Notes under the pieces: model-generated | What the model was told of the DNA's origin: nothing | Seen by the model: the letters and a program-made list of their open reading frames with translations, nothing else | The model's database searches: none | Assembly (NCBI RefSeq): GCF_003473485.1 | Contig: NC_053043.1 | Coordinates: 10,798,001-10,862,000, forward strand | Source: Medicago truncatula | Lineage: Eukaryota; Streptophyta; Magnoliopsida; Fabales; Fabaceae | Direction of reading: 5' to 3' | DNA length: 64,000 nucleotides | Translations under genes and position numbers: made by a program | In this document: positions 23,655-34,197 of the stretch, piece after piece | Layout: each line of letters opens with the position of its first letter | How positions within the stretch are numbered: position 1 is the stretch's first letter

Positions 23655-26600
23655 CTAGATGAAGAACATAATGTTTTCCAGGTCAGCATGCAGCCTGTAA
23701 AATCCCTGTTCAAACGAAGCTGTCGGTGGAATCGATGATGAATCTTTAGAAGACAAATATGTTCTTGACTTCTTAGGTTGCATCCCAGTCTTTGCTTCGT
23801 GGTATAATCGTCCTCTATAAGCAGCAAGGTCAGCATAATACACAGGAGGGACTAGAGACACAGGTTTAGTGCACCTTGCAAAGGTGAAGCACATCTCATA
23901 AATAAGTTTCTGCAATTCATCAGATGTAAACTTGTGCTCATCCCATAAAACATGATAGTGGGTGGGCTTGCTTGTACCTAGGCTTCCATAGTAACTACAA
24001 AGGTAAAAGTCAAACTCAAAGGGGTGAGTAACTTTTGTGTCAACAACCGTTCCCGGTAAAATATTGCCGCTAGAAGACCCATCCCTCCAACTGTCTGGAA
24101 AAAATCGAGTTTGATGTCGTTTTTGTGCAACAATAAGAGTGATCGTTGGGAAATAATTTAATCTTTGGAATGCTCTCTTCAAATCAAGTAGCTCTTCATT
24201 AAGAACCATGTCAAACTGGAACTCGCTCACCCCATCACGAAAAACAACAATTTTTTCAGGCCTGACTCCATTCTTCTGCCAATAGCAACTAACAAGCTCA
24301 ACACAAATCTCCCCAAAGTTCAATATTTTCTCACTACGATTGAATTGTGGGCAAACACGTGCCGCATAACGATTTGCAGCAGGCCAGTTAATGGTTGCAA
24401 CCACAGCAACAATTGATGGACTCTTGTTGTCTCGCGAACCAGGGTGATTGACATCAGCCCCTATAAACATAACATGTTCTTCACCCTCAAAGTAAGGGAG
24501 CCTGTTATTGAGCTCTACATTACTGCCTCCGAGCTTGGCATTGATTTTGAGAGCAAGATAAGTATAGAATTTGTCATCCCCTTGATTAGCACTATAAGAC
24601 AAACAACATTGTGTCACTATACCAACTTTGGTCTCAGAAATCCACTTGAGGTATTTGTAACCTGGACTTTTATTAGCCATCACGCAGAGAAGAAATTGTA
24701 AGCGACCTTGGTTATATTTACAAATGTTGTTGATTTTTTCAAGTAATTCAGATAGCAAGTCATGACTCGTAAGTATCTTCATTGAAGATTCTTCATACCA
24801 AATGGGCTCCTGCATATAGATACCCAACTTTTTGTATTTACCTATAAGCTTTTCAACGAATTCCTTTCGTCTTAATTTTCTATTATACGGTCCAATACTG
24901 GTGAAATCAAGAATGCCCCAACGCTCAACTGGTTTGCCTTCCACCATTGATCTTCCAGAAAGGTTCCAGTGACATTTATCTAGATCCACTGTTATTTTGA
25001 CATTCTTGCCATTTGGATCACCCAACTTCAATTCCGGAGGGCCAATTACACGTCCGAGAATAGTTGTCATGGTCGTGCTGACTCTCATTCCAAAGTTCTG
25101 AATAAGATCACCACTGCCAATGAAGAGATTGTAAGTGAGACGTGTCTCCAACAAATAAGAAAACCAAGATAAAGGACAAATAATATACACAAATATATTC
25201 AGACATAAATCCAGTTCTTATTTCTATACAAATATTTCAACCAATAACGTCCAGTATCATGTAAAGAAAGCTGAAGAACTGTTAAGTTGCACTTATAGAC
25301 TAAGCTGCTATAGCAATTGCTACTTCGAGGATTCATCATGTTTAATTATTCATGACTTGAAAATCAACTGTCAGCACTACATTATTCCAATGCAGAAATC
25401 ATATTTCATTAGGAGTCCGTATATTTTCATAATTTCATTAGGAATCTTGCAGTGTGATTCTTATTATCTAGCTAGGTATCTAGTTGTAAATTTAGCAATT
25501 GTGCTAGGAACTCCATCAAATATTATATTCCCTTCTCATCTTCCCAAGAAAGTTGACTCTCTTGGTTTTCATAGACTTAATAGGTTCAGAGATTGCTGTA
25601 AGAGTAAATTGTAGTTCTTTCCTACTAGCAAGTAAGTTTGTTTGCCCTATCATTGAATTCCTTCTGAACGATCTCTTGTTTAGATTATCTAAAGAATTTA
25701 CCAACTACCTCTTTGCAGTAGGACACCTAGTATGAAGTTTGTGGGGTCATTTGCAACCTTCTTCACACATGGGTCAAAATTGAAGGGTGTATATAACATG
25801 CAATTCATCCTTTAGATAAGTACCTAATGATACATATCCATCATTGCCATTTCATGCATCTTGTAACCAATAATCAAGGAAAGTAATAAAAGTACCAAAA
25901 GTATTAAAATTTAGAAATAATACAATTGAACCAACATTCGCCTTACCCGCAAGGTCCATCACTAGATTGCACCATCTTCTGTATAGCACCCTGCCGCTCA
26001 CTTGGGTGAGCTAGAGCCATTGCCGTCAATGTCTTTGCAGAAATACCATCTAAACGCTCCTTGGGATACCTTTGGCCTTCAGCTAAAACACAAAATTCCA
26101 TCGGTACATAGTTCTTCTTGTTGCCTTTCCCTAAATCTAAACAAGGAATATCTTTGTATACAATGTCCTTGTCATATTTGTCATTAAAAAAGCTAAGAAG
26201 ACCGACTTCCTTTTCAAGTTTCCAGCCCTTAGTATGGTCAATGGGGAAAGTGACATACCTTGTAACTGTAGGTGTTAATCCTGCAATGATATATTTTTGT
26301 TGGGATTTACGGTGTGTCACACTAACTTTCAATCCAATAAGCACTTCCTCAACGTATTTCCTGAATTTTTCAAATTCACCCAAGTTAAAGTTATCAATAC
26401 GCTCATGCAAGAAATCCACGACTGACATTTGCTTTCGGAAAGGCACCACTGAGTAGTCTACACATAAGGACAGACCCTGAGATGTTGGTTTTAAACTATG
26501 ATGAAACCCCCCGACTGCGATTATTCCAGGGCGAAGTTCCTTCATTACCAAAGGAGGATTTGTGGGATAGAAGTATCTTCCCACAGAAATTGTGCGCCTA

Positions 26601-28690
26601 ACGGGGTTCTCTTTTATTACCACGTCCATCCCTTGCAAAATATCCCGAGGCAGAGAGAATGAATGCCCACAAAGATAGTCCATTAACTTGTGAAGTCGGA
26701 GTTTATTAAGAAGTGTTATAGTAACACTATATGTAGTGATTTTTTCGTCCTCTCCTTCAGAGATCTCCACGGTAATGGTCTCTTCCGGTAACTGCACTGC
26801 ACTAAAGATATTGTTTGCACCGTCATGTGCAGTCATGTCCAAAGGAAACTTCTCAGGATCATCAGAAAACAATTTCTCTTTAATCATGGAAAGATCATTT
26901 TTAGATAACTTCTTAGGCTGGCCAACTTTTGAGGAAAACTTTGGTTTGACAGCAACATTATAATGAAATATTATACTCCTTGGATCGAACTTAACAGGGA
27001 AATGATTGACACGGAGTGTGCTTGTATGAACCGCTAATGTGCCACCACTGTCAGGTCTCCGAATTGGTGAAGTTTTATCCTCTTTTTCAAGTGCCGGAGA
27101 TGATGAAGCTAAATTGTCTGATATCTGCAGTCTTTCCAGTTTTGGAACTGAATAATCTGCTAGGAAAAATGGAAAATGAACAGCTAAAGAAAATTGGCAT
27201 AATAAGTAAACAAGACTTCTCAAAAATATATATATATCCATCAATGGACAGATGCTTACATAGAAGGTCAACATATGTCAGAATTTCAACAAAGTGAATG
27301 ACTTAAAAGTTACAAATCCTAGTTTCTTAACAATAAGCCAATGATTAAAAACTAAATAAAAATTGAGACTATTTCCTTCTTGTTTTCATTCACTATTAAT
27401 AAACTATTGTTTTCGTTAAGAATTACAAAAACTACAAGTTTTCATTTTGTTTCCAACTTTCAAGAGTTTATTGCAATAAAAAAAACAAAGTGAAAACAAC
27501 AATTTATCAACTAGCATTTCTCAATAGAAGAAGTTTATCCTAGTTCCTAGTCTTATTATAACACAAATAGTTAGTAGTCTTTGGTGTTCAAACAGATTTG
27601 AGCAAAATAGATTATTATGACATGCTCTCTTTATTTTCAACACAACCAAAATCTATGGAGCAACAACACTGATGCATATGATTATATTCAATCGCTTCCA
27701 TTTATCAAATCATTACCGGTGTTGACGTATTAGTGTCAGTGTCGTGTCCACAGTCTGTGTATGCTTCGTTGTTTCATAGACAAAATATACCTTTTAACCA
27801 GTATTAGTAACTTGTATTGCAGCACATGTTTTAATTTAAAATAAGGATGTAATAACACATTTAGAGCAAAGCAAAGCTTTCTTATGAATAATTAGGCTCT
27901 GTTTGGATAAACAGCTTAAGTAAGCACTTATAGCAAAATCACTTATTTCTATGACAATAGATAAAATAAAGTCACATTGTTTTCATATACTCCCCCCGTC
28001 CCTAATTATAAGACCCTTTTGTTAAAATCACAATTTTATCCTTAAGAGAGAGAGAGTTAGTTTATGTTTTCCATATGCTACTTATTGCTGATTGAAGAAA
28101 AAAATGTATAATAAATAAGAGCATGTATGTAAAGAAATAATTAATGTAGTTGGAAATAACAAAGGGGTCTTATAAAAAGGGACAAAAAAAAATTCTCAAA
28201 AGGTCTTATAATTAGGGACGGAGGGAGTAATCAATAATCATGTTATAGGCGAGAGAATATTGAATATACCTGACGATGGAGCATTTCGCTGCAATTCTTC
28301 AACATTTCTATCTCGATGAACACCACCGGAACTTGATCCCACCGTTTTCTTCACACCATAATTTCGATTCCATGGATATGCGGTAGCAGTAGCACTAGTA
28401 TCAGACCTTGATCGTCTCCATTCCGGTTCCCAAACACTACTTGCATTCACCTTTGAGCTTCTCCATTCCAGTTCCTTTTTCTGCTCCTCTATTTTCTTTT
28501 CACCTTCATCGCCGGTACCGGAAGGAGAAGGAGAAGCGGTTGGTTTCCCTCGCCGCCATTCTGGTTGGAGTGTAAGGGTTTGCTCTCTTCCTGTTGAGGC
28601 AGTTCGGCGTCGCCATTCTGGTTGCAGACTCACCTCGTCGGACGGTTGCTGAGTTCCTCTTCCGCCGTAACCCTCGCCGGCGGCTTCCAT
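23655..28690 (-). CDS. AGO2: Argonaute protein, AGO2/AGO3 clade
   Basis: There are three exons: 28690-28270, 27159-25947 and 25113-23655. Phases match and the frame is open for 1030 aa. Residues 1-140 are low-complexity with four EWR words (25-27, 44-46, 75-77, 90-92). An N domain follows (VNHFPVKFDP, about 200), then PAZ from about 385 and PIWI from about 685 to the end (ENIMFFI). Catalytic positions are Asp765 (GADVNHPG), Asp838 (FRDGVSE) and Asp973 (VYYADLAAYRGR). Most plant Argonautes have His at the third place; Asp there marks the AGO2/AGO3 clade. Such proteins load small RNAs and slice target RNA, and AGO2 is a known antiviral effector. The start at 28690 gives the family-like Gly/Arg start; no other ATG is nearby in frame. 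Exon 2 has tandem acceptors (TAGCAG, exon start 27159 or 27156), both in frame. Intron 1 holds a MITE fragment and a Stowaway. Confidence 0.92.
27895..27987 (-). mobile_element. GTTTGGAT-family MITE fragment in AGO2-like intron 1
   Basis: GCTCTGTTTGGATAAACAGC starts a stretch with AAGCACTTAT and ATAAAATAAAGTCACATTG, matching the reversed 9301-9550 copy. It stops where the Stowaway element begins, so it is truncated. Confidence 0.5.
27990..28227. mobile_element. Stowaway (Tc1/mariner-type) MITE, 238 bp
   Basis: The ends read CTCCCCCCGTCCCTAATTAT and, reversed on the right, CTCCCTCCGTCCCTAATTAT, followed by AAGACC on each side. TA flanks both ends (27988-27989 and 28228-28229). This is the canonical Stowaway end and target. 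It sits in intron 1 of the AGO2-like gene, 42 bp from the exon 1 donor. Confidence 0.9.
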
Positions 28691-30384
28691 TGGGGGCAAT
28701 CACTTGATCAGGGTTTGGATCAAAAGCTCTAATAATTTTGAAAAAAAAAATACTACAGTAAAATTTGAAAAAATTGAATTCATTCAATATTTTATTTTAC
28801 GAAATAAGTATACTTTCGATAAAAAATGGAAATTTTTATTTTACTTTTTTACCAAAATTTATAATAGTTTAAACTTTGAATGATTTTGAGGAAAAAATAT
28901 CTAATGTAAAATTGTATTGATGTGGTGTCATTTAATTTTGGTTCGATTTTAGAAATACTAAATCGTTCTTATTTGATTAATTATGATAATTTGGATTGGA
29001 TTAATTCACTCAAGTAGTTTTATTGATATGTAAATATTTATTTATATTGTGTCAAATAATATCAATATAACTCAAGAGTACTTTGTTTCAAAAAAATAAA
29101 AAAACTCAAGAGTACTTCTTCAAAAAAAAAAAAAAAACTCAAGAACATTTGTATAAAATGGTACGAGATCTCTCGATTTAACTAAATATTTTAAATTAAA
29201 TCATCTTAACATGCAACGGTATTAAATCTTTTGAAGAGAAGTACATGATACACAACTAAAAAAATCAACATATATAACATACTAAAAATTCGTATTATTC
29301 AATAATTTTTTGACAAATAATATTATACAATAATGTTATTGCCAAAAATATATTATTTTAATAAAAAGTCGATCACATTTAGAACATAGGAAATAGAAAA
29401 GAAAAAAAAATATTTATGTATTACCGTTATGTAATTTTGTTTTTGACAAAACAATTTCTATAACATTTCATTGATCAATATATGTTGTATATAATTTGCG
29501 ATCAACCTCATTTGTTTGCCTCGTAATAAATATAACACTATAGTTACATAAAAAGAAGAAAATACAGTTTTATAATTATGCAACATAACATGAAATTCCT
29601 TCAAAATCAAGAGGAACTACATTACGCTCATGGGGGCTCAATTGAGTGCCGACAAAAAGTCAAGAACACCTCGATCTATACACCATTTAGTTCTAGCAAG
29701 TATGAATGGATGACTCTCATTTCGAATACAATAATATAGCTTTCAATTAGGGAAATATCTGACTTTTAATTAATAGACAAACAGTAAGACTCTCTTATCT
29801 AATAGTTCCTTATGTTGAATCACCATTAACACATTATTGCATATTTCACTTTCTCATCTCCTCTCCTCTCCCGCGTAAGGAACAAAAATTTTGGAATTTG
29901 AAAAACCCATATACAGTAGAGATAATGAGCCTTCTAATCTTGACCCCCGATTTTAAATCCAAAGACTATTATTTTCACTTGATATCATTTACGAAAAGTT
30001 ATACATTGCGCATATATATATATATAGATTACCAAAATGCGTATTTAGATTTTTATTTACATATTTAAGTGAGTTGATATGCATGGTTTGAAATCTACGT
30101 AATAATTTTGGGATGCACATATAAGAACCAAAGCGACATGTAAGGTGCAAAGCAAAAAGAAAACAAGAAGAGTTATAATTTTAGACATATGCGTTCTCAT
30201 TCTTCCACTCAATCCCCGAAACTCACTCTCTTTCCCGTGAGTTCTTTCTTTGACATTCCTCTTTGCAGAAAGAAAGAAAATATTTTACAAACTTCTTATT
30301 CAATCAAAATTTAACGTGTGTGTGACATGAAGCAACCCAAAGAACATTACTATTACATTTTTCTTCTCGTTTTGGGTTTCTCTC
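28691..30384. other. divergent upstream region of Argonaute and GT92 genes
   Basis: This 1.7-kb AT-rich spacer must carry both promoters. I see a TATATATATATATA run near 30014-30027, but no element that I can assign to either gene. Confidence 0.4.
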
Positions 30385-32076
30385 ATGAAAGATCATAGAA
30401 AACATAGCAGAGCCATTTCATGGAGCACATTCTTTTGGTTCACTATTGTGGTTGTCTTATCTTCCATTATCTTTACCTCCCTAATTATTTCATCCATCCA
30501 CCCCTTCTACCTCCCTCGATTTCACATCCCAATTGCAGCTTTGAAATGGCCAACTCCAGTGCCACCCCAAATCACAATTCGGGAAACAGTTTTGCTTCCT
30601 GATCATGTTTTAATTTTCTTAAACTACCCTTTATCTTTTCGCTATCACACCAAACGTGACCTTCAATGTGTTTACTCTTCAGATCATGACTCAAAACCTC
30701 GTCTCACTCAAGAACCGGTTCAACTTTACTCGATTAGGCTTCACGAACAAATTGTACGTTGTCCAATCCCTCCACGTGGTGAGAATATATCACTTATGAT
30801 AAAATCCAACGGTCCCATTCAAATAAAAAAGTCGTCAATCCATAATTGGGAACCACTAGTCTACGAAGCTCTCTTCGATCGCGACAACACCACCATCGTA
30901 TTTGTGAAAGGCCTTAATCTACGACCAGAGAAATTAGGTGAACCCTCTAGATTCCAATGTGTATATGGTTGGGATTTCACGAAGCCGAATTTCTTATTTA
31001 AATCTGATGTTCTATCAGTTGCTCAAGAGATAATAAGATGCAAAACACCTATCAGCATATTAACACAAGTCCAATCCCAAAGCCAAGCTTATGTTAAAGT
31101 CTCTATTCAAGTTGAAGGCAAGAAAATATTTCCCTCCATAGCAAGGCCTGAGCTTATTTCATCACAGAAACCAGCAAGGCGAAGAAAACCGCACGAGCTG
31201 TGCATTTGCACGATGCTCAGAAACCAAGCACGGTTCATCAAAGAATGGGTCATGTACCATGCAAAAATTGGAGTTGAACGTTGGTTTATTTACGATAATA
31301 ACAGTGACGATGATATAGAAAATGTGATTGGATTCTTACAAACTGCGGGTTACAACGTGACATGGCATCTATGGGCATGGGTAAAAACTCAAGAGGCAGG
31401 GTTTGCTCATTGTGCTCTACGGGCCCAGTCCTCGTGCGAGTGGGTTGGGTTTATTGACGTGGATGAGTTCTTCAACGTAAAGATACAAGGAGGCTTGAAA
31501 CATGTTATTTGGCACTATTCAAAGTCGAGAGACAATAATGTGGCTGAAATAAGAACATCGTGTTATAGTTTTGGGCCTTCAGGCCTAAAGGAAGTGCCAC
31601 GTGAAGGAGTCATGATGGGGTACACGTGTCGTTTGGCAGAACGCGAGAGACATAAGAGTATTGTGAGACCTGATGCACTTAATCAAACACTCATTAATGT
31701 GGTACACCACTTTCATTTAAGAAGACCTTTTATGTTCACTGATGTAGAAAAAGATGTAATGGTCATTAACCATTATAAATATCAAGTATGGAAAGTATTC
31801 AAACAAAAGTTTTATAGGAGGGTTGCAACTTATGTCGCAGATTGGAAAAAAGATCAAAATGTCGAGTCTAAGGATAGGGTACCCGGTTTGGGAACCAAAC
31901 CAGTCGAACCCGCTGATTGGTCAAACCGATTTTGTGAGGTAAGGGATATGGGGTTGCGAAATTGGGTTTTCAACAATTTTATGGATAGACGCACCCATCT
32001 TTTTCCATGGCAACCAGAGTTTCAACGTCACATAATTAAAAGGAGACGAAGGCGAAAAGAAAATGTCATTTTATGA
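30385..32076 (+). CDS. GT92 (DUF23) family glycosyltransferase
   Basis: This is a single exon of 563 aa starting at ATG 30385. Residues 14-36 (FFWFTIVVVLSSIIFTSL) are a signal anchor after a basic N-terminus, placing the enzyme in the Golgi or ER as a type II membrane protein. The catalytic half starts near residue 270 with ELCICTMLRNQARFIKEWV and contains GVERWFIYDNNSDDD and the metal-binding motif FIDVDEFF (Asp358, Asp360). The C-terminal motifs VHHFHLRRPF and INHYKYQVW follow. This order matches plant GT92 proteins, the family that includes the pectic beta-1,4-galactan synthases (GALS). The N-terminal half resembles the uncharacterised GT92 members more than GALS, so I give no substrate. 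No frameshift or odd residue was seen. Confidence 0.9.
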   Translation: MKDHRKHSRAISWSTFFWFTIVVVLSSIIFTSLIISSIHPFYLPRFHIPIAALKWPTPVPPQITIRETVLLPDHVLIFLNYPLSFRYHTKRDLQCVYSSDHDSKPRLTQEPVQLYSIRLHEQIVRCPIPPRGENISLMIKSNGPIQIKKSSIHNWEPLVYEALFDRDNTTIVFVKGLNLRPEKLGEPSRFQCVYGWDFTKPNFLFKSDVLSVAQEIIRCKTPISILTQVQSQSQAYVKVSIQVEGKKIFPSIARPELISSQKPARRRKPHELCICTMLRNQARFIKEWVMYHAKIGVERWFIYDNNSDDDIENVIGFLQTAGYNVTWHLWAWVKTQEAGFAHCALRAQSSCEWVGFIDVDEFFNVKIQGGLKHVIWHYSKSRDNNVAEIRTSCYSFGPSGLKEVPREGVMMGYTCRLAERERHKSIVRPDALNQTLINVVHHFHLRRPFMFTDVEKDVMVINHYKYQVWKVFKQKFYRRVATYVADWKKDQNVESKDRVPGLGTKPVEPADWSNRFCEVRDMGLRNWVFNNFMDRRTHLFPWQPEFQRHIIKRRRRRKENVIL

Positions 32077-32690
32077 TGTGATAACTTTAAATTATACAAT
32101 ATTTACATTCTTTTTTCATTGTTTTTCTTACAATACACCGTATTTTGAGGTTTCTCATCCTACATGGATGTAACTTTGTAGATGACCTAGATGATTTGTA
32201 TATAGTGTAATTACATTATCAACTAGTAGGTTTAGTGTTATTATTTAAACTTAAAAAGCAACATGTATTCAATTAAAATAGTGTGATTCTCTATTTTTTG
32301 TTGTTGTTATACATGTTACAAAGTATTAAATTTTTGAAAGCAACAATATTAGAACATATATAATTTATTAAGTACAGAAATTTCTTTCTTTCTGAACCAT
32401 ACTGATATATCTTTAAAACAAATGCATATAATCACTTAGAAGGAAACTGTTTATTCTCAAATACCTATCTGCACCAAGGGTATCAAAAGGTATTAAACTG
32501 GTAACTGATTGGCACAAAAGAAGATACTCATGGAGGAATCTAGATTCAAAAATTTTATTACTTTTACTCTCAACTAGTTTACAAAGTCTTAAGACTTTTG
32601 TAAAGTTCTGATGAGACAATTTGTTCAAGAACAAAGAGAGTGCATACTTAGGTACTTGAGTTACACTACATAGTTTGAGATATGGTAAAA
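32077..32690. other. 3' flank of GT92 gene
   Basis: AT-rich sequence with no gene or bounded repeat recognised; it probably contains the GT92 3' UTR. Confidence 0.4.
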
Positions 32691-32698
32691 GTCAAATG

Positions 32699-33079
32699 CA
32701 TGGCCGTCCCTAAGAATTTGGAGGCTCAGCTCTGGGAATGAAAAGAGGCCAGTGATAAAATTAAAACGTTTTTTTTTTAAAGAGCAATGTTCTATTTATA
32801 TTTTTTAAAAGATAAATATAAGGTGCGGTATATATGTGGTACACCCAAAGGTGAAAATGACTACCGTATACATGAGGAACCCCCACCTAACACCAAATGC
32901 AAGAGGACCTAATTCTAATAGGCCTAAAAGGCTAAAACAAGGGGACAGAAAATGGCTGAGGGTATTAAAAACAATTGGAGGACAGTAGTACCAGTGGGTA
33001 TTAAAAAAAAAATTGAGGCCCATGATTGAGGGAAGCCCAGCTCTGTTGAGCTGTTTGCATCCCCTCAGGGCCGGCCCTG
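32699..33079. mobile_element. non-autonomous hAT element (381 bp) with 8-bp TSD
   Basis: The left end is CATGGCCGTCCCTAAG and the right end, reversed, CAGGGCCGGCCCTGAG, the GGCCGGCCC-type terminal repeat of many plant hAT elements. GTCAAATG flanks both sides exactly (32691-32698 and 33080-33087). There is no coding capacity inside. Confidence 0.85.
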
Positions 33080-33349
33080 GTCAAATGAAATTAAAAATTT
33101 ACTTGGCTATGATGATAGTTATTAGTTTCAAAATCTTGATATGAAGAGCACTACTACTACTAATGCATTTTCCTTAAGCTTTTGTATGTTACCTTAGATG
33201 TCAATGAAATAAGAAAATCTAGTTAAATCCACTACAAAATCGTAATATGTAGCAACATCTATAGCAATAAAGTTATTTGGCTGAAGAAAATTATGTTTTG
33301 TTTGTAAATACACGGTTGGGAAGCCATTAAATTTTATAATAATTTATAA

Positions 33350-33530
33350 ATGAAAATGCAAACGTATTTCAAGCTATACAAGAAGTTGTCAAAACACAAG
33401 TGAATCTATCAGAAGGAAATATTGAGTATAATAATACATCTAGTGAATTTCCCACAAATATTTATGATCCCGAGCAATGGAAAATATTGTAAGGATCCTA
33501 AATTAAAGAGTGAAACCATGTGTTTAGTAA
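33350..33530 (+). pseudogene. hAT transposase N-terminal relic
   Basis: One frame gives ANVFQAIQEVVKTQVNLSEG, then SSEFPTNIYDPEQWKIL before a stop. The 'P..IYDP..W' word is typical of the region ahead of the TTF zinc finger in ZMYM1-like plant hAT transposases. Only about 50 residues remain and no terminal repeats were found. Confidence 0.4.
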
Positions 33531-34074
33531 CTTATGTGCTTTAAATTTTTATTACGAATGAACATTTGGTACGATATTTTATTTGTTAGGAATGAACTAA
33601 ATATATGTGAGTCCTAACCACTAGGAATAAAATGTGTGAGCGGGACTCCCGATCACTATGCTACTTAAAAAAAAAAATGAAGTTACATAATTTTGGTTCA
33701 ACAATTGAACATATGCATATATACTCCATCATTTTCATTCTTTATGAATGACTTCTTTTAATCCTTGGATGAATACAGGATATCAAACGGCATCTTAACT
33801 TTGAGTTGAAACTATTAATTATATTCCCATCCGGATGGTCCCTTACATAATAGAAAAAAGATGTAATAGGAAAAGAATCACCTAAAAAAACTAAAAATGT
33901 AATGAAGATTACCACGTGATGACGTGCACAGTACATGTAGAGACAAGACGGGACCATACCATGCAGATTATTCATCCACCTCATCTAAGTTTTGAGCTTA
34001 GATAGCCGACTTCTCTTGCTCAACTCTTCACTATTAAAAGAAGTTTTTTTCTTCTTCTTTTTTGGTGGTATGCT

Positions 34075-34197
34075 TCGGCCCATGCATCCCTAAAAAAGTA
34101 ATTTAATATTGTATGGACCATTGATCCACATATCAGATATTAAACTGATAAGAACATATACTACACTTGATCTTAGTCAAAAGACCGAGAAAAATAT
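34075..34197 (-). pseudogene. truncated U2 snRNA copy
   Basis: The minus strand reads TTTCTCGGTCTTTTGACTAA then GATCAAGTGTAGTATATGTT and CTTATCAGTTTAATATCTGA, then TATGTGGATC and ATATTAAATTACTTTTTTAG. This matches the 5' 110 or so bases of plant U2 snRNA, including the branch-point-recognition region (GTGTAGTAT) and the Sm-site-like stretch, with several substitutions. Similarity ends at about 34075, so the 3' stem-loops are absent. No plant snRNA upstream element (USE) or correctly spaced TATA box is visible above 34197, so I call it a pseudogene. Confidence 0.8.

Noticed and set aside
29600-29720. Coding-like words on the minus strand upstream of the GT92 gene
   Set aside because: The frame is short, broken and matches no family that I know.
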